From: Robbsia andropogonis
Lineage (GTDB): Bacteria; Pseudomonadota; Gammaproteobacteria; Burkholderiales; Burkholderiaceae
DNA: 64,000 nucleotides
Reading direction: 5' to 3'
Assembly (NCBI RefSeq): GCF_000970345.1
Contig: NZ_LAQU01000007.1
Coordinates: 163,069 to 227,068, forward strand
A program made the translations under genes and the position numbers. The notes below the pieces were generated by a model that ran no database searches, was not told the DNA's origin, and worked only from the letters and a program-made list of their open reading frames with translations. Positions 8,311 to 17,400 of the stretch are shown one piece after another (position 1 is the stretch's first letter; every line of letters starts with the position of its first letter).

Positions 8311-9417
8311 TTACGAAGCCGGTTCGTCATTGTCAAGACCATCAGCCGTTTCTTCGTAGGTACCAAGGCGGTTGTACAGCGTCTTGAGGCTGACGCCAAG
8401 CGCCTTTGCCGCCTTGCGTTTGTCCCCGCCGCAGTGCCGCAGCGTCGCTAGGATAATCTGCCGTTGTGCGTCGGCCAGCGGTGTCCCTACCCAGATACTC
8501 ATGCTGTCGCCCTGCGTAACGGCCTTGCGGTTACGGGTGTTCAGGTGAGGATGCGGCAGCTCGACAGTATTCTCCGCCAGGATGTACGCCCGGTAGATCG
8601 CATTCTTCAGTTCACGTACATTCCCGGGCCAGGAATAGCCACGCAGCGTTTCCAGTGCGGTTTTCGACAGCACCTTCTCAGTGCCATGCTGCGCGTTCAA
8701 TTGCGCAAGAAAATGTTCGGCCAGCAACTCTCGGTCGCTGTCGCGCTCCCGCAATGGTGGCGCACGCAGTGGAAATACGGCCAGGCGATACATCAAGTCC
8801 TCGCGCAGTCCATTCTCCTTTACCGCCGTAGCAGGGTCGCGATTGGTCGCGGCGAGAATTCGGACATCGCTCGATACTTCCTCGCTGCCGCCCACGCGGA
8901 AGAATGTCCCGGTCTCTAATGCACGCAACAGTTTTACCTGCCGTACCGGCGCCATCTCGGTGACTTCATCAAGGAAAATAGTGCCCCCGCGGGCATGCTC
9001 GAAATAGCCGACCCGCGCCTGTGCCGCCCCGGTGAAACTGCCGCGCTCATGCCCGAACAGTTCCGCTTCGATCAGGTTATCCGGGATCGCACCGCAGTTG
9101 ACCGCAATAAAGGGTGCATCGCGTCGAGCGCTAAAGTCGTGAATCGTCCGCGCGATCAATTCCTTGCCCGTACCGCTCTCACCGATGATCAACGCGGTGG
9201 CATCGGTCGCCGCGACACGGTCGATCTGTTCATACAACGACCGCATGGCGTCCGAGCCGCCGAACAAAGATCCGTATGACTTGATCGTCTGCTTGGTGCT
9301 GGTTCGCTTGCGAGCTGTTTCCGATTTGCGCGGCAGCGCCCCTGCGCCCTCCGCAGTTGCTGCAGAGGAGGCGATTGGGTTGGAAGCGGCGGCTTGCGCC
9401 GAATCTGATGACGCCAT
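8311..9417 (-). CDS. Sigma-54 activator without receiver domain
   Basis: This is a 368-aa enhancer-binding protein made of an AAA+ domain and a Fis-type HTH. It has Walker A GESGTGKE, the sigma-54 contact loop FGHERGSFTGA (Ser in place of the Ala of GAFTGA), Walker B GGTIFLDEVTEM, the SNPGNVREL-type sensor SWPGNVRELKN and the HTH AAKALGVSLKTLYNRL. The first about 45 residues are low-complexity Ala/Ser, so no receiver, GAF or PAS domain is present. This architecture resembles PspF, which is controlled by a partner protein. It is divergent from the yqjD-like operon, whose promoter is of -24/-12 type, and is a natural activator of it. Confidence 0.88.
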   Translation of the reverse strand: MASSDSAQAAASNPIASSAATAEGAGALPRKSETARKRTSTKQTIKSYGSLFGGSDAMRSLYEQIDRVAATDATALIIGESGTGKELIARTIHDFSARRDAPFIAVNCGAIPDNLIEAELFGHERGSFTGAAQARVGYFEHARGGTIFLDEVTEMAPVRQVKLLRALETGTFFRVGGSEEVSSDVRILAATNRDPATAVKENGLREDLMYRLAVFPLRAPPLRERDSDRELLAEHFLAQLNAQHGTEKVLSKTALETLRGYSWPGNVRELKNAIYRAYILAENTVELPHPHLNTRNRKAVTQGDSMSIWVGTPLADAQRQIILATLRHCGGDKRKAAKALGVSLKTLYNRLGTYEETADGLDNDEPAS

Positions 9418-9747
9418 AAATGTCGATTTCCGTCAGCGATACAAAAACAGGCAAGGATCCGCACGTCGGGCGTTGCCATGCAACATTGCTGCGGCCGCGC
9501 GCAGTGGCGACCTATCTCGCGATCCTACCCGGCTTTCGCGCTTCATGCCGGATAGACAATGGCGCGGCGCTGCTGCCCATGCATCGGAGAGGCTGCCGCG
9601 GCGCGATGTTGATGGACCTCATCTTTCTTAAAGAGCGTATAAACGATTCTCACACCGTTACATTCCGCCGGTAAATATTACGATTTCTTGGTGTGCGTGA
9701 TCGGTGCTGACGCAGGCCGCTATCGGTCTGCGAAATGTGCGTACTTG

Positions 9748-9766
9748 ACATCGTAAGGTACGATGT
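9748..9766. promoter_or_regulatory. Inverted repeat, possible enhancer site
   Basis: ACATCGTA-AGG-TACGATGT is a perfect 8-bp inverted repeat with a 3-bp spacer. It lies about 140 bp before the -24/-12 promoter at 9903, a usual distance for an upstream activating sequence. It is also in the regulatory region of the divergent activator gene. A TTGACA element partly overlaps it. The role as an activator site is inferred. Confidence 0.5.
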
Positions 9767-9902
9767 AAACAACGAATGTTGATCATGGCGGTAAGACAGG
9801 CGCGTGCAGTCGGCGCCATGCGTCCGCATGTTTCGCCGCCGTGATGGACGTTGATTTCAGCATACCGGTAAGTGTACTGCTTTTTTACAAGAATAACCTG
9901 CG

Positions 9903-9918
9903 TGGCATGAAAAATGCT
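9903..9918 (+). promoter_or_regulatory. Sigma-54 promoter of the yqjD-like operon
   Basis: TGGCATGAAAAATGCT has GG and GC separated by exactly ten bases and matches TGGCAY-N5-TTGCW closely. It is 84 bp before the yqjD-like start. Confidence 0.78.
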
Positions 9919-10002
9919 TTTTGTCTTTCCCATGTCCTCTCACGTCGATATGCGCGGTACGCGCAGCGTTCAAAAAGAGGGCAGGACTTATAAGGAGGGC
10001 GT

Positions 10003-10320
10003 ATGGCGGATACATCGGTAAAGCTGGCATTGGGACGCGCGAAGGTCAACGAGGACCTTCGCGTTCTTGCCGCCGACACGCAGGAGCTGCTGCGACTTAC
10101 CGCATCGGCGAGTGGTGAGCAGATTGATGCGTTGCGCGCGCGTCTGACGGAGCAGCTTCGCTACCTGCGTGAGCGTGCGCGTGAGCAGCAAGAGGTGAGC
10201 GTTGCCAAGTGCGCGGGCGCGGCAGCAAGCGCGGACGAATTCGTGCGCAGTAGTCCATGGCAAGCGCTTGGTATGGCGGTGGCCGGTGGCATCGTACTCG
10301 GTGCGCTTTTGACGCGTTGA
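10003..10320 (+). CDS. DUF883 (YqjD/ElaB-like) ribosome-associated membrane protein
   Basis: This is a 105-aa protein of the YqjD/ElaB/YgaM family. It has a helical, charged N-terminal part (residues 1-85) and a single C-terminal membrane anchor with the family pattern SSPWQALGMAVAGGIVLGALL. In E. coli these proteins are RpoS-dependent, sit in the inner membrane and bind stationary-phase ribosomes. AAGGAGG precedes the ATG. It begins an operon with YqjE- and YqjK-like genes. A second DUF883 gene (55474-55776) in this window is clearly related (same SGEQ and NPWQ/SPWQ blocks). The promoter is of sigma-54 type. Confidence 0.85.
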   Translation: MADTSVKLALGRAKVNEDLRVLAADTQELLRLTASASGEQIDALRARLTEQLRYLRERAREQQEVSVAKCAGAAASADEFVRSSPWQALGMAVAGGIVLGALLTR

Positions 10321-10374
10321 GTGGCAGGTCCGGCAGGGCGATTTATTTATCCCGCAAGGCGGAGGAGCGCGTGT

Positions 10375-10752
10375 ATGGCACAGGCAAGCCTGGTGCAGTC
10401 ACTCAGTCATTTGATCTCTGGGGTGATTGCGACAACCAGTAGCCGATTGCGGCTTTTGGCGTTGGAGATCACGGAAGAGCGTGATCGTGTTCTGGCACTG
10501 CTGGTCGCGGCGCTCGTGGCATGCTTTTTCGTTTTTCTGGCGGTTATCTTTGCCGCTGTGCTTGTCATCGCGATTTATTGGGATACGCCTTACAGGTTGG
10601 CTTCTATCGGTTGGCTCGCGGGCGGCGCGTTAGTGGTTGCTTTTCTCGCGGTCGTTTTCTTTATTTATCGGGTGAAGAAACCGACAACGTTGTTCAACCA
10701 CAGCTTGAGTGAATTTGAAAAAGATCGCCGTGCCGTGGAGACGTTGGAATGA
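10375..10752 (+). CDS. YqjE-like (phage holin superfamily III) membrane protein
   Basis: This is a 125-aa protein with two membrane helices (about 40-65 and 75-98) after an amphipathic start that contains the LRLLALEITEERDRV pattern of the YqjE/DUF1469 family. It ends with an acidic-basic tail (SEFEKDRRAVETLE). The start at 10375 was chosen over an in-frame GTG at 10321 because GGAGG lies just before it. It follows the yqjD-like gene by 54 bp and overlaps the yqjK-like gene by ATGA, the same order as E. coli yqjD-yqjE-yqjK. Confidence 0.8.
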   Translation: MAQASLVQSLSHLISGVIATTSSRLRLLALEITEERDRVLALLVAALVACFFVFLAVIFAAVLVIAIYWDTPYRLASIGWLAGGALVVAFLAVVFFIYRVKKPTTLFNHSLSEFEKDRRAVETLE

Positions 10753-11075
10753 ATGGCCGCCTCGATCAGCCCGGTGCCAGGCAGTCGGCCGCGCATAAGC
10801 TAGCCAAACCCCCAGTGTCAGTGCGCCGGCAGCAGTTGCTCGATGATATTGCATTGCAACGCAGCGGGCTGCAGGAGTCCGCACGTACCTTGATTGGTCC
10901 GCTGCGCACCATCGACCGTTTTCGGCAAGGTGCGAGGCAGCGCCGGCAGTGGCTCTATCCCGCGGCGCCGATTCTGGCGCTGCTCACGTGGCGTCTGCGA
11001 CCGCGTCTGGCTTCCTTGCCCGGTCTGGCGGCACGGGCGTTCGCGGTGTGGCGGATCGTTAAACACTTTCGCTGA
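10749..11075 (+). CDS. YqjK-like protein
   Basis: This is a 108-aa basic protein. It has the RRQQLLDDIALQR motif near residue 26, a hydrophobic patch at 70-80 and the ending FAVWRIVKHFR, all matching the E. coli YqjK layout (RRKAQLLSQIQQQR... FGVWSAWRLVK). Its start overlaps the yqjE-like stop (ATGA), so it is translationally coupled. The role is unknown; by context it works with the YqjD/YqjE membrane proteins. Confidence 0.72.
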   Translation: MNGRLDQPGARQSAAHKLAKPPVSVRRQQLLDDIALQRSGLQESARTLIGPLRTIDRFRQGARQRRQWLYPAAPILALLTWRLRPRLASLPGLAARAFAVWRIVKHFR

Positions 11076-11077
11076 CA

Positions 11078-11093
11078 TGGCGTGCAGCTTGCC
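11078..11093 (+). promoter_or_regulatory. Sigma-54 promoter before a small membrane protein
   Basis: TGGCGTGCAGCTTGCC has GG-N10-GC spacing and an intact TTGC, with G for A at one position. It starts two bases after the yqjK-like stop and 53 bp before the next ATG. Confidence 0.62.
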
Positions 11094-11130
11094 GATCGAA
11101 AGTCGCAAACCCATATTCAGGAGACAAATT

Positions 11131-11394
11131 ATGAACCGGAAATCGGGCGTGATGGCCGCCGCCGCATTGTTGAGTGGCGCGGCGGTCTGGATCTTGCGGC
11201 GTAGCGCGGCAGCATCGGCGGAGGCGGCGGCACAAGCCGCGCGGCCGTTGTCGCGCTGGGAAGGCGAAGGCGGTGCCCCTGCCGAGGTGGCGGCGGCTGG
11301 CACGACACGTCGGAGCCGGCGCCGGCCTTCGGTGGCCTCCAATCGCGATGATGTCGGATCAACGCCGCATGCATGGGTATTCCCGCGCGCGTGA
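11131..11394 (+). CDS. Small hypothetical membrane-anchored protein
   Basis: This 87-aa protein has a strong ribosome site (AGGAGAC). A short basic start is followed by one hydrophobic stretch (VMAAAALLSGAAVWILRR), then an Ala/Arg-rich soluble tail. No known domain was recognised. A sigma-54 type promoter lies directly upstream, so it may be expressed apart from the yqjD-like operon. Confidence 0.65.
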   Translation: MNRKSGVMAAAALLSGAAVWILRRSAAASAEAAAQAARPLSRWEGEGGAPAEVAAAGTTRRSRRRPSVASNRDDVGSTPHAWVFPRA

Positions 11395-11773
11395 TGTAAA
11401 TCGTCAGCGCTCGGGTAGGGTGCCGTGGCGCACCGCGAACGTGTCGTCGTTATCTCCCGCAATGCATTGGCTCGGCATAGCTAGGTATTTTCCGTTCGCC
11501 AGGGGGGCGCTCTGCGGGTACCGGTGCGATTGCGCCAAGCGCAGGATCAGGGCGACCTGTCGTCTATCTCTATAATCCGTATAATCGATCGGTCTCATTT
11601 GCTGCGGGAAACAACCCTTGCGGTAACGTATGCAGTGGCGCGCGTGGTAGCTGGTCGAAAGGGCCGGATGCCGCGTCAGTCGATGATGACGCCGCCACAT
11701 GGGAAGCGTATGGCGAATGCACGTTTCCTATCTGGGGCTTTCGTGGCGGAACAGTCTATTACAACAGTCAAAC

Positions 11774-13162
11774 ATGCCACATATTCTCGTAGTCGACGAT
11801 GACACCAACACCCGCGAGGCGCTGGTGGACGTGATTGCAAGTGATGGACTCACGATTGCCACGGCGGGGGATCTGCGCGAGGCGCGCATCCAGATCGTGC
11901 GGCAGATGCCGGACGTGGTGTTCACCGATCTGAAGCTGCCTGACGGCAACGGTGTGGAGTTATTCGAGGACCTCGATCCTCGCACCGGCGTCGAGATTAT
12001 TGTCTTTACCGGTCACGCAACCGTGGAATCGGCAGTAAATGCATTGAAGATGGGCGCCACCGATTATCTGGTGAAGCCGGTCAATTTCCAGCGTGTAAAA
12101 GCGATCATCAACCGTATTCCGCGCGCGGGCGATCTGAAAGCGGAAATCGGTAGTCTGCGCGGAGAGCTGCGACGTTTCGGCCGCTTTGGTCTGATGTTGG
12201 GTAACTCCACGGCCATGCAGGCGGTTTATGACCAGATCAATCGTGTCGCACCGACAGCCGCTTCTGTGCTGCTCATCGGTGAGAGCGGAACCGGCAAGGA
12301 ATTGGCGGCGCAGACGGTGCATGAGCTGAGTCTGCGCCGCAAGCACGAGTTTTTGGCGGTAAATTGCGGCGCGATCTCGCCCAACCTGATTGAATCGGAA
12401 ATGTTCGGCCACGAACGCGGCAGCTTCACCGGCGCGGATCGTCAGCACAAGGGGTATTTCGAGCGGGCGAATGGCGGGACGCTGTTCCTCGACGAAATCA
12501 CCGAAATGCCGATCGAGCTGCAGGTCAAGTTGCTCCGGGTGCTTGAGACCGGTACCTTCATGCGCGTGGGGACCGCCAAGGAAATCGAGACAGACGTGCG
12601 CCTCATCGCGGCAACAAATCGAGACCCGGAACAGGCCGTGCTGGAAGGCAAGCTACGCCTTGACCTGTACCATCGTTTGAACGTATTCCCGATTCAGTTG
12701 CCGCCGCTTCGCGAGCGCGAGAACGATGTCCAGCTACTGGCGGATAGTTTTCTCGGTGGGCTCAACGAGCGCTACAGTACAAAGAAACGGTTTCCGGTGT
12801 CCGGTATCGAAGCGATGCTGGCGTATAACTGGCCGGGTAATGTGCGTGAGCTGAAGAACTATGTGCAGCGCGCTTACATCATGTCGGCGTCCGACGACGT
12901 GAATACCGCCGCCGTGCCGCTGCAGATTTCACTGTCGAAGCCATCGGCGGGTACGTCCGTCACCATACCTTTCGGTACATCGCTTGCGGAAGCCGACCGT
13001 CAATTGATCCTGGCGACACTGGACCAATGCGGCGGCGTAAAAACGCGTGCGGCCGAAATTCTGGGCATCAGCTTGAAGACGCTTTACAATCGGCTGGTGG
13101 AATACGGTGACGATGCGCGCAATGCGACCGGCGACACCGACTCGTCGACGGAACTCGCATAG
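11774..13162 (+). CDS. NtrC-family response regulator, sigma-54 activator
   Basis: This is a 462-aa protein with all three NtrC parts. The receiver (1-120) has phospho-acceptor Asp52 in VFTDLKLPDGNG and Lys in VKPVNF. The AAA+ domain has Walker A GESGTGKE at 169-176, loop GHERGSFTGA and Walker B GGTLFLDEITEM. The Fis-type HTH is AAEILGISLKTLYNRL. The ATG at 11774 begins the canonical MPHILVVDDD; an in-frame ATG at 11699 would add 25 atypical residues. Its recognition helix is nearly the same as that of the receiver-less activator at 8311-9417, so both may bind the same sites. No cognate kinase is adjacent, but a hybrid kinase lies 1.3 kb downstream. Confidence 0.9.
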   Translation: MPHILVVDDDTNTREALVDVIASDGLTIATAGDLREARIQIVRQMPDVVFTDLKLPDGNGVELFEDLDPRTGVEIIVFTGHATVESAVNALKMGATDYLVKPVNFQRVKAIINRIPRAGDLKAEIGSLRGELRRFGRFGLMLGNSTAMQAVYDQINRVAPTAASVLLIGESGTGKELAAQTVHELSLRRKHEFLAVNCGAISPNLIESEMFGHERGSFTGADRQHKGYFERANGGTLFLDEITEMPIELQVKLLRVLETGTFMRVGTAKEIETDVRLIAATNRDPEQAVLEGKLRLDLYHRLNVFPIQLPPLRERENDVQLLADSFLGGLNERYSTKKRFPVSGIEAMLAYNWPGNVRELKNYVQRAYIMSASDDVNTAAVPLQISLSKPSAGTSVTIPFGTSLAEADRQLILATLDQCGGVKTRAAEILGISLKTLYNRLVEYGDDARNATGDTDSSTELA

Positions 13163-13207
13163 TCGGCATCGTTATCGCGCCGTATGCGTGAGATGACGGC
13201 ACCATGG

Positions 13208-13241
13208 ACGGGGCGCTGGATGAGCGCCCCGTTTGCATTTC
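13208..13241 (+). terminator. Rho-independent terminator after the NtrC-type regulator
   Basis: A nine-base-pair stem built on GGGGCGC/GCGCCCC with a 7-base loop is followed by GTTTGCATTTCT. It lies 45 bp after the stop codon. Confidence 0.75.
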
Positions 13242-13361
13242 TATGATCCGCATCACGATCGTCGAAGCGCGCATGCGGGCAAGAGGAAGTCAATTGCGGT
13301 GGCGCACGACCTCGTGTGCTGAATGGCATGCAGGGCTCACGTATAGCACCCCTGCGCGACT

Positions 13362-13523
13362 TTAACACCAACGTGCGTCCGGCATTCTGTCTTCTTGCAT
13401 CGACATCCGTTCGCGTACGCGCATCCGCTTGGCGTTTTGCTGACGTTGGGCTTTGCGCTCTTTGCCGTGCTCCCGGAAAGGCCGATCCTCGTTGAGTCGG
13501 GGACGACGGACGGTGTGCGACAT
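13362..13523 (-). CDS. Small arginine-rich protein
   Basis: This 53-aa, very basic, helix-prone protein (MSHTVRRPRLNEDRPFREHG..., then many Arg/Lys/Gln) ends in ARWC. The start was taken at the ATG with AGAG six to seven bases upstream; an ATG six bases earlier is also in frame. No family was recognised. The main support that it is a gene is a near-consensus sigma-54 promoter (13634-13649) on the same strand about 110 bp upstream. It could bind nucleic acid or ribosomes, but that is only a guess from charge. Confidence 0.55.
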   Translation of the reverse strand: MSHTVRRPRLNEDRPFREHGKERKAQRQQNAKRMRVRERMSMQEDRMPDARWC

Positions 13524-13633
13524 GATCATCTCTCTCGAAGTGCGTTGGAAGAAAGCGCCGCGGGACATGGCCTGCGGCGCAATTGTATTGGGACGCCGGG
13601 TCCCAATGCCGCGCGGATGCGCCGCGATCATTT

Positions 13634-13649
13634 AGCAAATGGCATGCCA
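13634..13649 (-). promoter_or_regulatory. Sigma-54 promoter of the arginine-rich gene
   Basis: On the minus strand the site reads TGGCATGCCATTTGCT. All consensus positions match except a permitted C-to-T, and GG-N10-GC spacing is exact. It is divergent from the sigma-54 promoter at 13906. Confidence 0.72.
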
Positions 13650-13905
13650 TCAGGTTTCGTGCGCGGCGCCATAGACATGGCGATCTGCGCGGGCGGCCGA
13701 TTCCGCCATATACAGCTGTCCGACGTATTGAATGATGTGGCCCGCATGACTGGCCGGGTAACCGCGGCGTGTTCAAGGAGGGGGCACGCGCATAATCTAC
13801 GTCGTAATCGCAGTTTCTACTCAGCGCTTGCAGATACTGCTTTGACTGCGTCCGGGACGTTGAAAAAAGCTTTTCGCATGGCGTTTTTGCAGGAGGTGCA
13901 ATTTA

Positions 13906-13921
13906 CGGCATAAACCTTGCG
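13906..13921 (+). promoter_or_regulatory. Sigma-54 promoter of the proline-rich gene
   Basis: CGGCATAAACCTTGCG has GG-N10-GC spacing and the intact GGCAT and TTGC blocks. It lies 64 bp before the start codon of the proline-rich protein. Confidence 0.7.
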
Positions 13922-13984
13922 CATGCTTTTATGCGTTCGTCGGTGAACGTAACCAGCCACCTTGAGGTGAGATAAGGGGAAAAC

Positions 13985-14266
13985 ATGATGTCTTTTGTTC
14001 CAGGTTCCATGCATCGTCGCGTTGCCGACGTAAGGCGGCCTCCTGAATGGCGCGCGCATGCCATGCCGCTTTTGCACGGCATTGGCGGACATATCTGGCT
14101 GCAAACCCCCGAGCCACCTAGCCCCACCGAGATACCGCCTATTCCACCCACGCCACCCATCGAACCGCCTGAACCTCAGTCACCCCCGATGGAACCACCG
14201 ATGCCTGACATGCCGCCGATTGGTGATCCCCCTCGCGGCCCGGAACAGCCGTCCGCGGCGTCATGA
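13985..14266 (+). CDS. Small proline-rich protein
   Basis: This 93-aa protein has an ordinary first half (about 40 residues). Its second half consists almost entirely of Pro with Glu, Met, Ile and Ser in short PP-x-x-PP units (PEPPSPTEIPPIPPTPP). It has a purine-rich ribosome site (AAGGGG) and a sigma-54 type promoter. The polyproline helix could act as a spacer or ligand; no domain was recognised. It precedes the hybrid kinase gene by about 210 bp. Stretches of PP codons would make its translation depend on EF-P. Confidence 0.6.
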   Translation: MMSFVPGSMHRRVADVRRPPEWRAHAMPLLHGIGGHIWLQTPEPPSPTEIPPIPPTPPIEPPEPQSPPMEPPMPDMPPIGDPPRGPEQPSAAS

Positions 14267-14478
14267 ACTGCAGGTCAACGGCCCTACCGTGCAACTTTCC
14301 CGCATGGCAACGGTTAATTTTACTGATGTCATAGTGTCAACACGGAGCAAAGTGGTAAAGTAGACAGTGTCGTCCTAGCCCGGCGCATTCTTCCAACCCG
14401 CTGAACCTGGCGCGCCTCCGGCTGGCTTGTCCCATAAACCGGGATGCCGGCGGCACGAATCTCTTCGTTTCGTCGCGC

Positions 14479-17400
14479 ATGCTTCCGTTTCTCCTTCGCC
14501 GTCCGCGTGCCACTGTTTCAAGGCCCTGTAAAAGGTCTTGGCGGGCTATGCCATCCGCGTTGCCTAAAGCGTGCGCCATCAGCAGCATCAATGGCGGCCG
14601 GGTGCGGCGAGCAGTCCCCTTGATGGCGACGGTGATAGCGCTGAGTGCTAGTGTGCCTGCCTTCGGCGCGGACATTACACCGCGCGAGTGGTCGACCCTT
14701 CTTGCGCTTTCTTCCGACTGGACCGGTCTCGCGATATCGATCGGATTACTGCTGCTGGCTTGCGCGATCATTTGCGGTGCCTTTGCCGGTCGCCGCCTGC
14801 AGGCGCGTCGCCTACGCGGTATTCGCACGCAGGCGGCTGATCGCTATGCCGACTCCGGGGAGGCGGTGGTGGTCGCATCGTTGTCCGGGGTAGTCCTGTA
14901 CATGAATGCGGCTGCGGAATCCCTTCTTGGCGTTTCGTCGCGTGACGCGCAGGGCGCCTCTATTCGCGCCTTGTTGCCGCTCTGGACAGAGAGCGGCAAG
15001 CCGGTCGATCCAATGGATCCGTCGTCCGCGCTTGATTCACAAGGTGCGTTCGCCGATGTCGACGGTTTCGGTACGGAGGGGGCTGCCGTCGATGCAATGC
15101 CTGTCTTGCGCCGTGTAGCAACATGGACGAAATCCACGGTCGAACGAGTCAATGCCGAAGGTAATCGCGCCGCACCGGACATGATGGGGACGGCACGAGG
15201 TAAAGACGCCACCATCGCGGTGGCCGACTTGCCACTGATGATCGCGCCCTTGGTGCTGAGGAATCCATCCGGTGTCATCGATGCCGTTGGGGTGATGCTG
15301 CGCGACGGACGTGCGGTGCGCGCGAGGCTTGCTCGCGACAGCCATGCCCGACACATTAACGGGGCCTCGGTAGATGCGATCATCGGCGTTTCGGCCAACG
15401 AAGTGATTGGTAGCTGGAATCCCGGCGCGCGCTCGATGTTTGCGTATGAGGTGGAAGATGTCCTGGGCGAGTCCATTGGCATGCTCGTCAGCGCGGATCG
15501 GCATGCGGTTTTGTCGCAGACGGTACGAATGGCGATCGCTGGCGAACGGGTCGTTGATCGTGATTTGACGATGCGATCCCGCGATGGGCGGGAATTCGAC
15601 GTGTCGCTCGCCGCCTTCCGGGTGACATTGCCGGAGGCGCTGCGTGCGGCCGATATCGCGGGCGCCACGCGCGTCGTGCTTGTATTGCGGGATATTGGCG
15701 AGCGGCGGCTCAGTGAGCGTCGCGTGCGGCATCTTGGTGCGCAACTGGTGCGCCGTGCGCAGGAGTTGCAGGCTATTTTCGATATCGCGCCCGTTGGTAT
15801 GGTGATTGCGGACTCACCTGACTGCCGCCACGTTCGCCCGAACATGGCGCTGACGACGATGCTCGGTCTCGAACGCGCGGCCGAGTTTTCGTTCGATGGT
15901 GGCGCGCAGACCGGCTATGAAATCTGGCAGGGCGACGCATTGCTGCAGGAAGCCGACTCGCCGCTGCATCGCGCGGTACGCGGACGGTGTGAAATCGTAC
16001 CTACGGAATTGACGCTACGTTCCGCGCAGCGTGAGTGGACGATCATGGCGTATGCGGCGCCGGTTATCGACCAGGATCATAGCGTGGTAGGTGCCATTGC
16101 GGTCTTCGTCGATATTTCCGAGATGAAAATCGTCGATGCCGAACGCCAGCAATTGCTGTCGGAAGCGATTGATGCCCGACGCGCCGCGGAGGAGGCGAGC
16201 CGCTTGAAGGAAGAGTTCCTCGCCACCGTGTCGCACGAACTGCGCACCCCACTGAATGCGATGCATGGCTGGCTCGAGATCATGCAACGCAAGCCCGATG
16301 CCGAAACGCAGGCACGCGGGATGGACGTGATCCGCCGCAACGTGCGGGCGCAGACGCGGGTCATCGAAGACATCCTCGACGTCTCTTCCTTTGTAAAGGG
16401 CAAGACCCGTCTGGTGGTACGACCCGTCGACTTGCTGGAAATCGCGCGGGCGACGGCGGAATCGCTGCGGCCAACGGCGGACGCCAAGTCGATCTCGCTC
16501 CTTGTTGAAAACGATATGCCCGCAACGTCCGAATGCGACGCGGCATCGAATGTGGTTACGGTCGCTCCGGTGAACGGAGACCCTGAGCGCATTCAGCAGA
16601 TTGCATGGAACCTGTTGTCCAATGCGCTGAAATTCACCCCGGAAGGTGGTACGGTAGTGGTATCAGTCTATTCCGCACAGGCCGGGCAAGGCACGCATCG
16701 CGGAACGGTCGTATCGGATCCCGTCGGGAACACCGAGGTGTCTGGCGTCTTGTCGCTCGATGAGGCGGCCGAGCTCGCGGAGGCGGGCGCAGCGTCGCGT
16801 GGGGCGATGTTCGTGTTGTCGGTGCGTGACACCGGCGAAGGCATCGCGCCGGCTTTCCTGCCTTTCGTATTCGATCGTTTTCGCCAGGCGGATTCGTCGA
16901 TTGAGCGCCGGCATTCGGGGCTGGGGCTGGGGCTCGCGATCGTGCGGCACTTGGCCGAGCTTCACGGCGGATACGCCGCTGTCGAGAGCGACGGCCTAGG
17001 GCTAGGTGCCACGTTCCGGGTCGGCTTCCCCGCACGACCGGTATTGCGATATACGCCATTGTCGGAGGATGGTGCCGATGATCGAGACATGGCGGCCCCG
17101 TCGTCCGGGAATGCAGGTTGGTATGTGGTCACCGCGGCAGACAGTGCCGCGGCACTCGCCGGCACAGCGGGCGGCGTGAAGAACGAGGAAGTGTATCAAG
17201 GCCGTCTTTATGGCATTGGTGTGCTGGTCGTCGAGGACGATCAGGCCGCGGCCGAAATCATCGCGGAAGCATTAAGCGATGAAGGGGCGGATGTGCGTCT
17301 TGCCGACAACGCCGAAACGGCGTTGCAAGTACTGGCGGAATGGCAGCCTCAGGTCATCCTGTCCGACATCGGCCTGCCCGGGCGTGACGGTTGCGCGCTC

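Noticed and set aside
14408..14423. Possible sigma-54 site TGGCGCGCCTCCGGCT before the hybrid kinase
   Set aside because: Spacing is right, but CG replaces the TT before GC and the match is low in GC-rich sequence.
16015..17199. Several antisense ORFs across the hybrid kinase
   Set aside because: They are shadows of a clear kinase frame.
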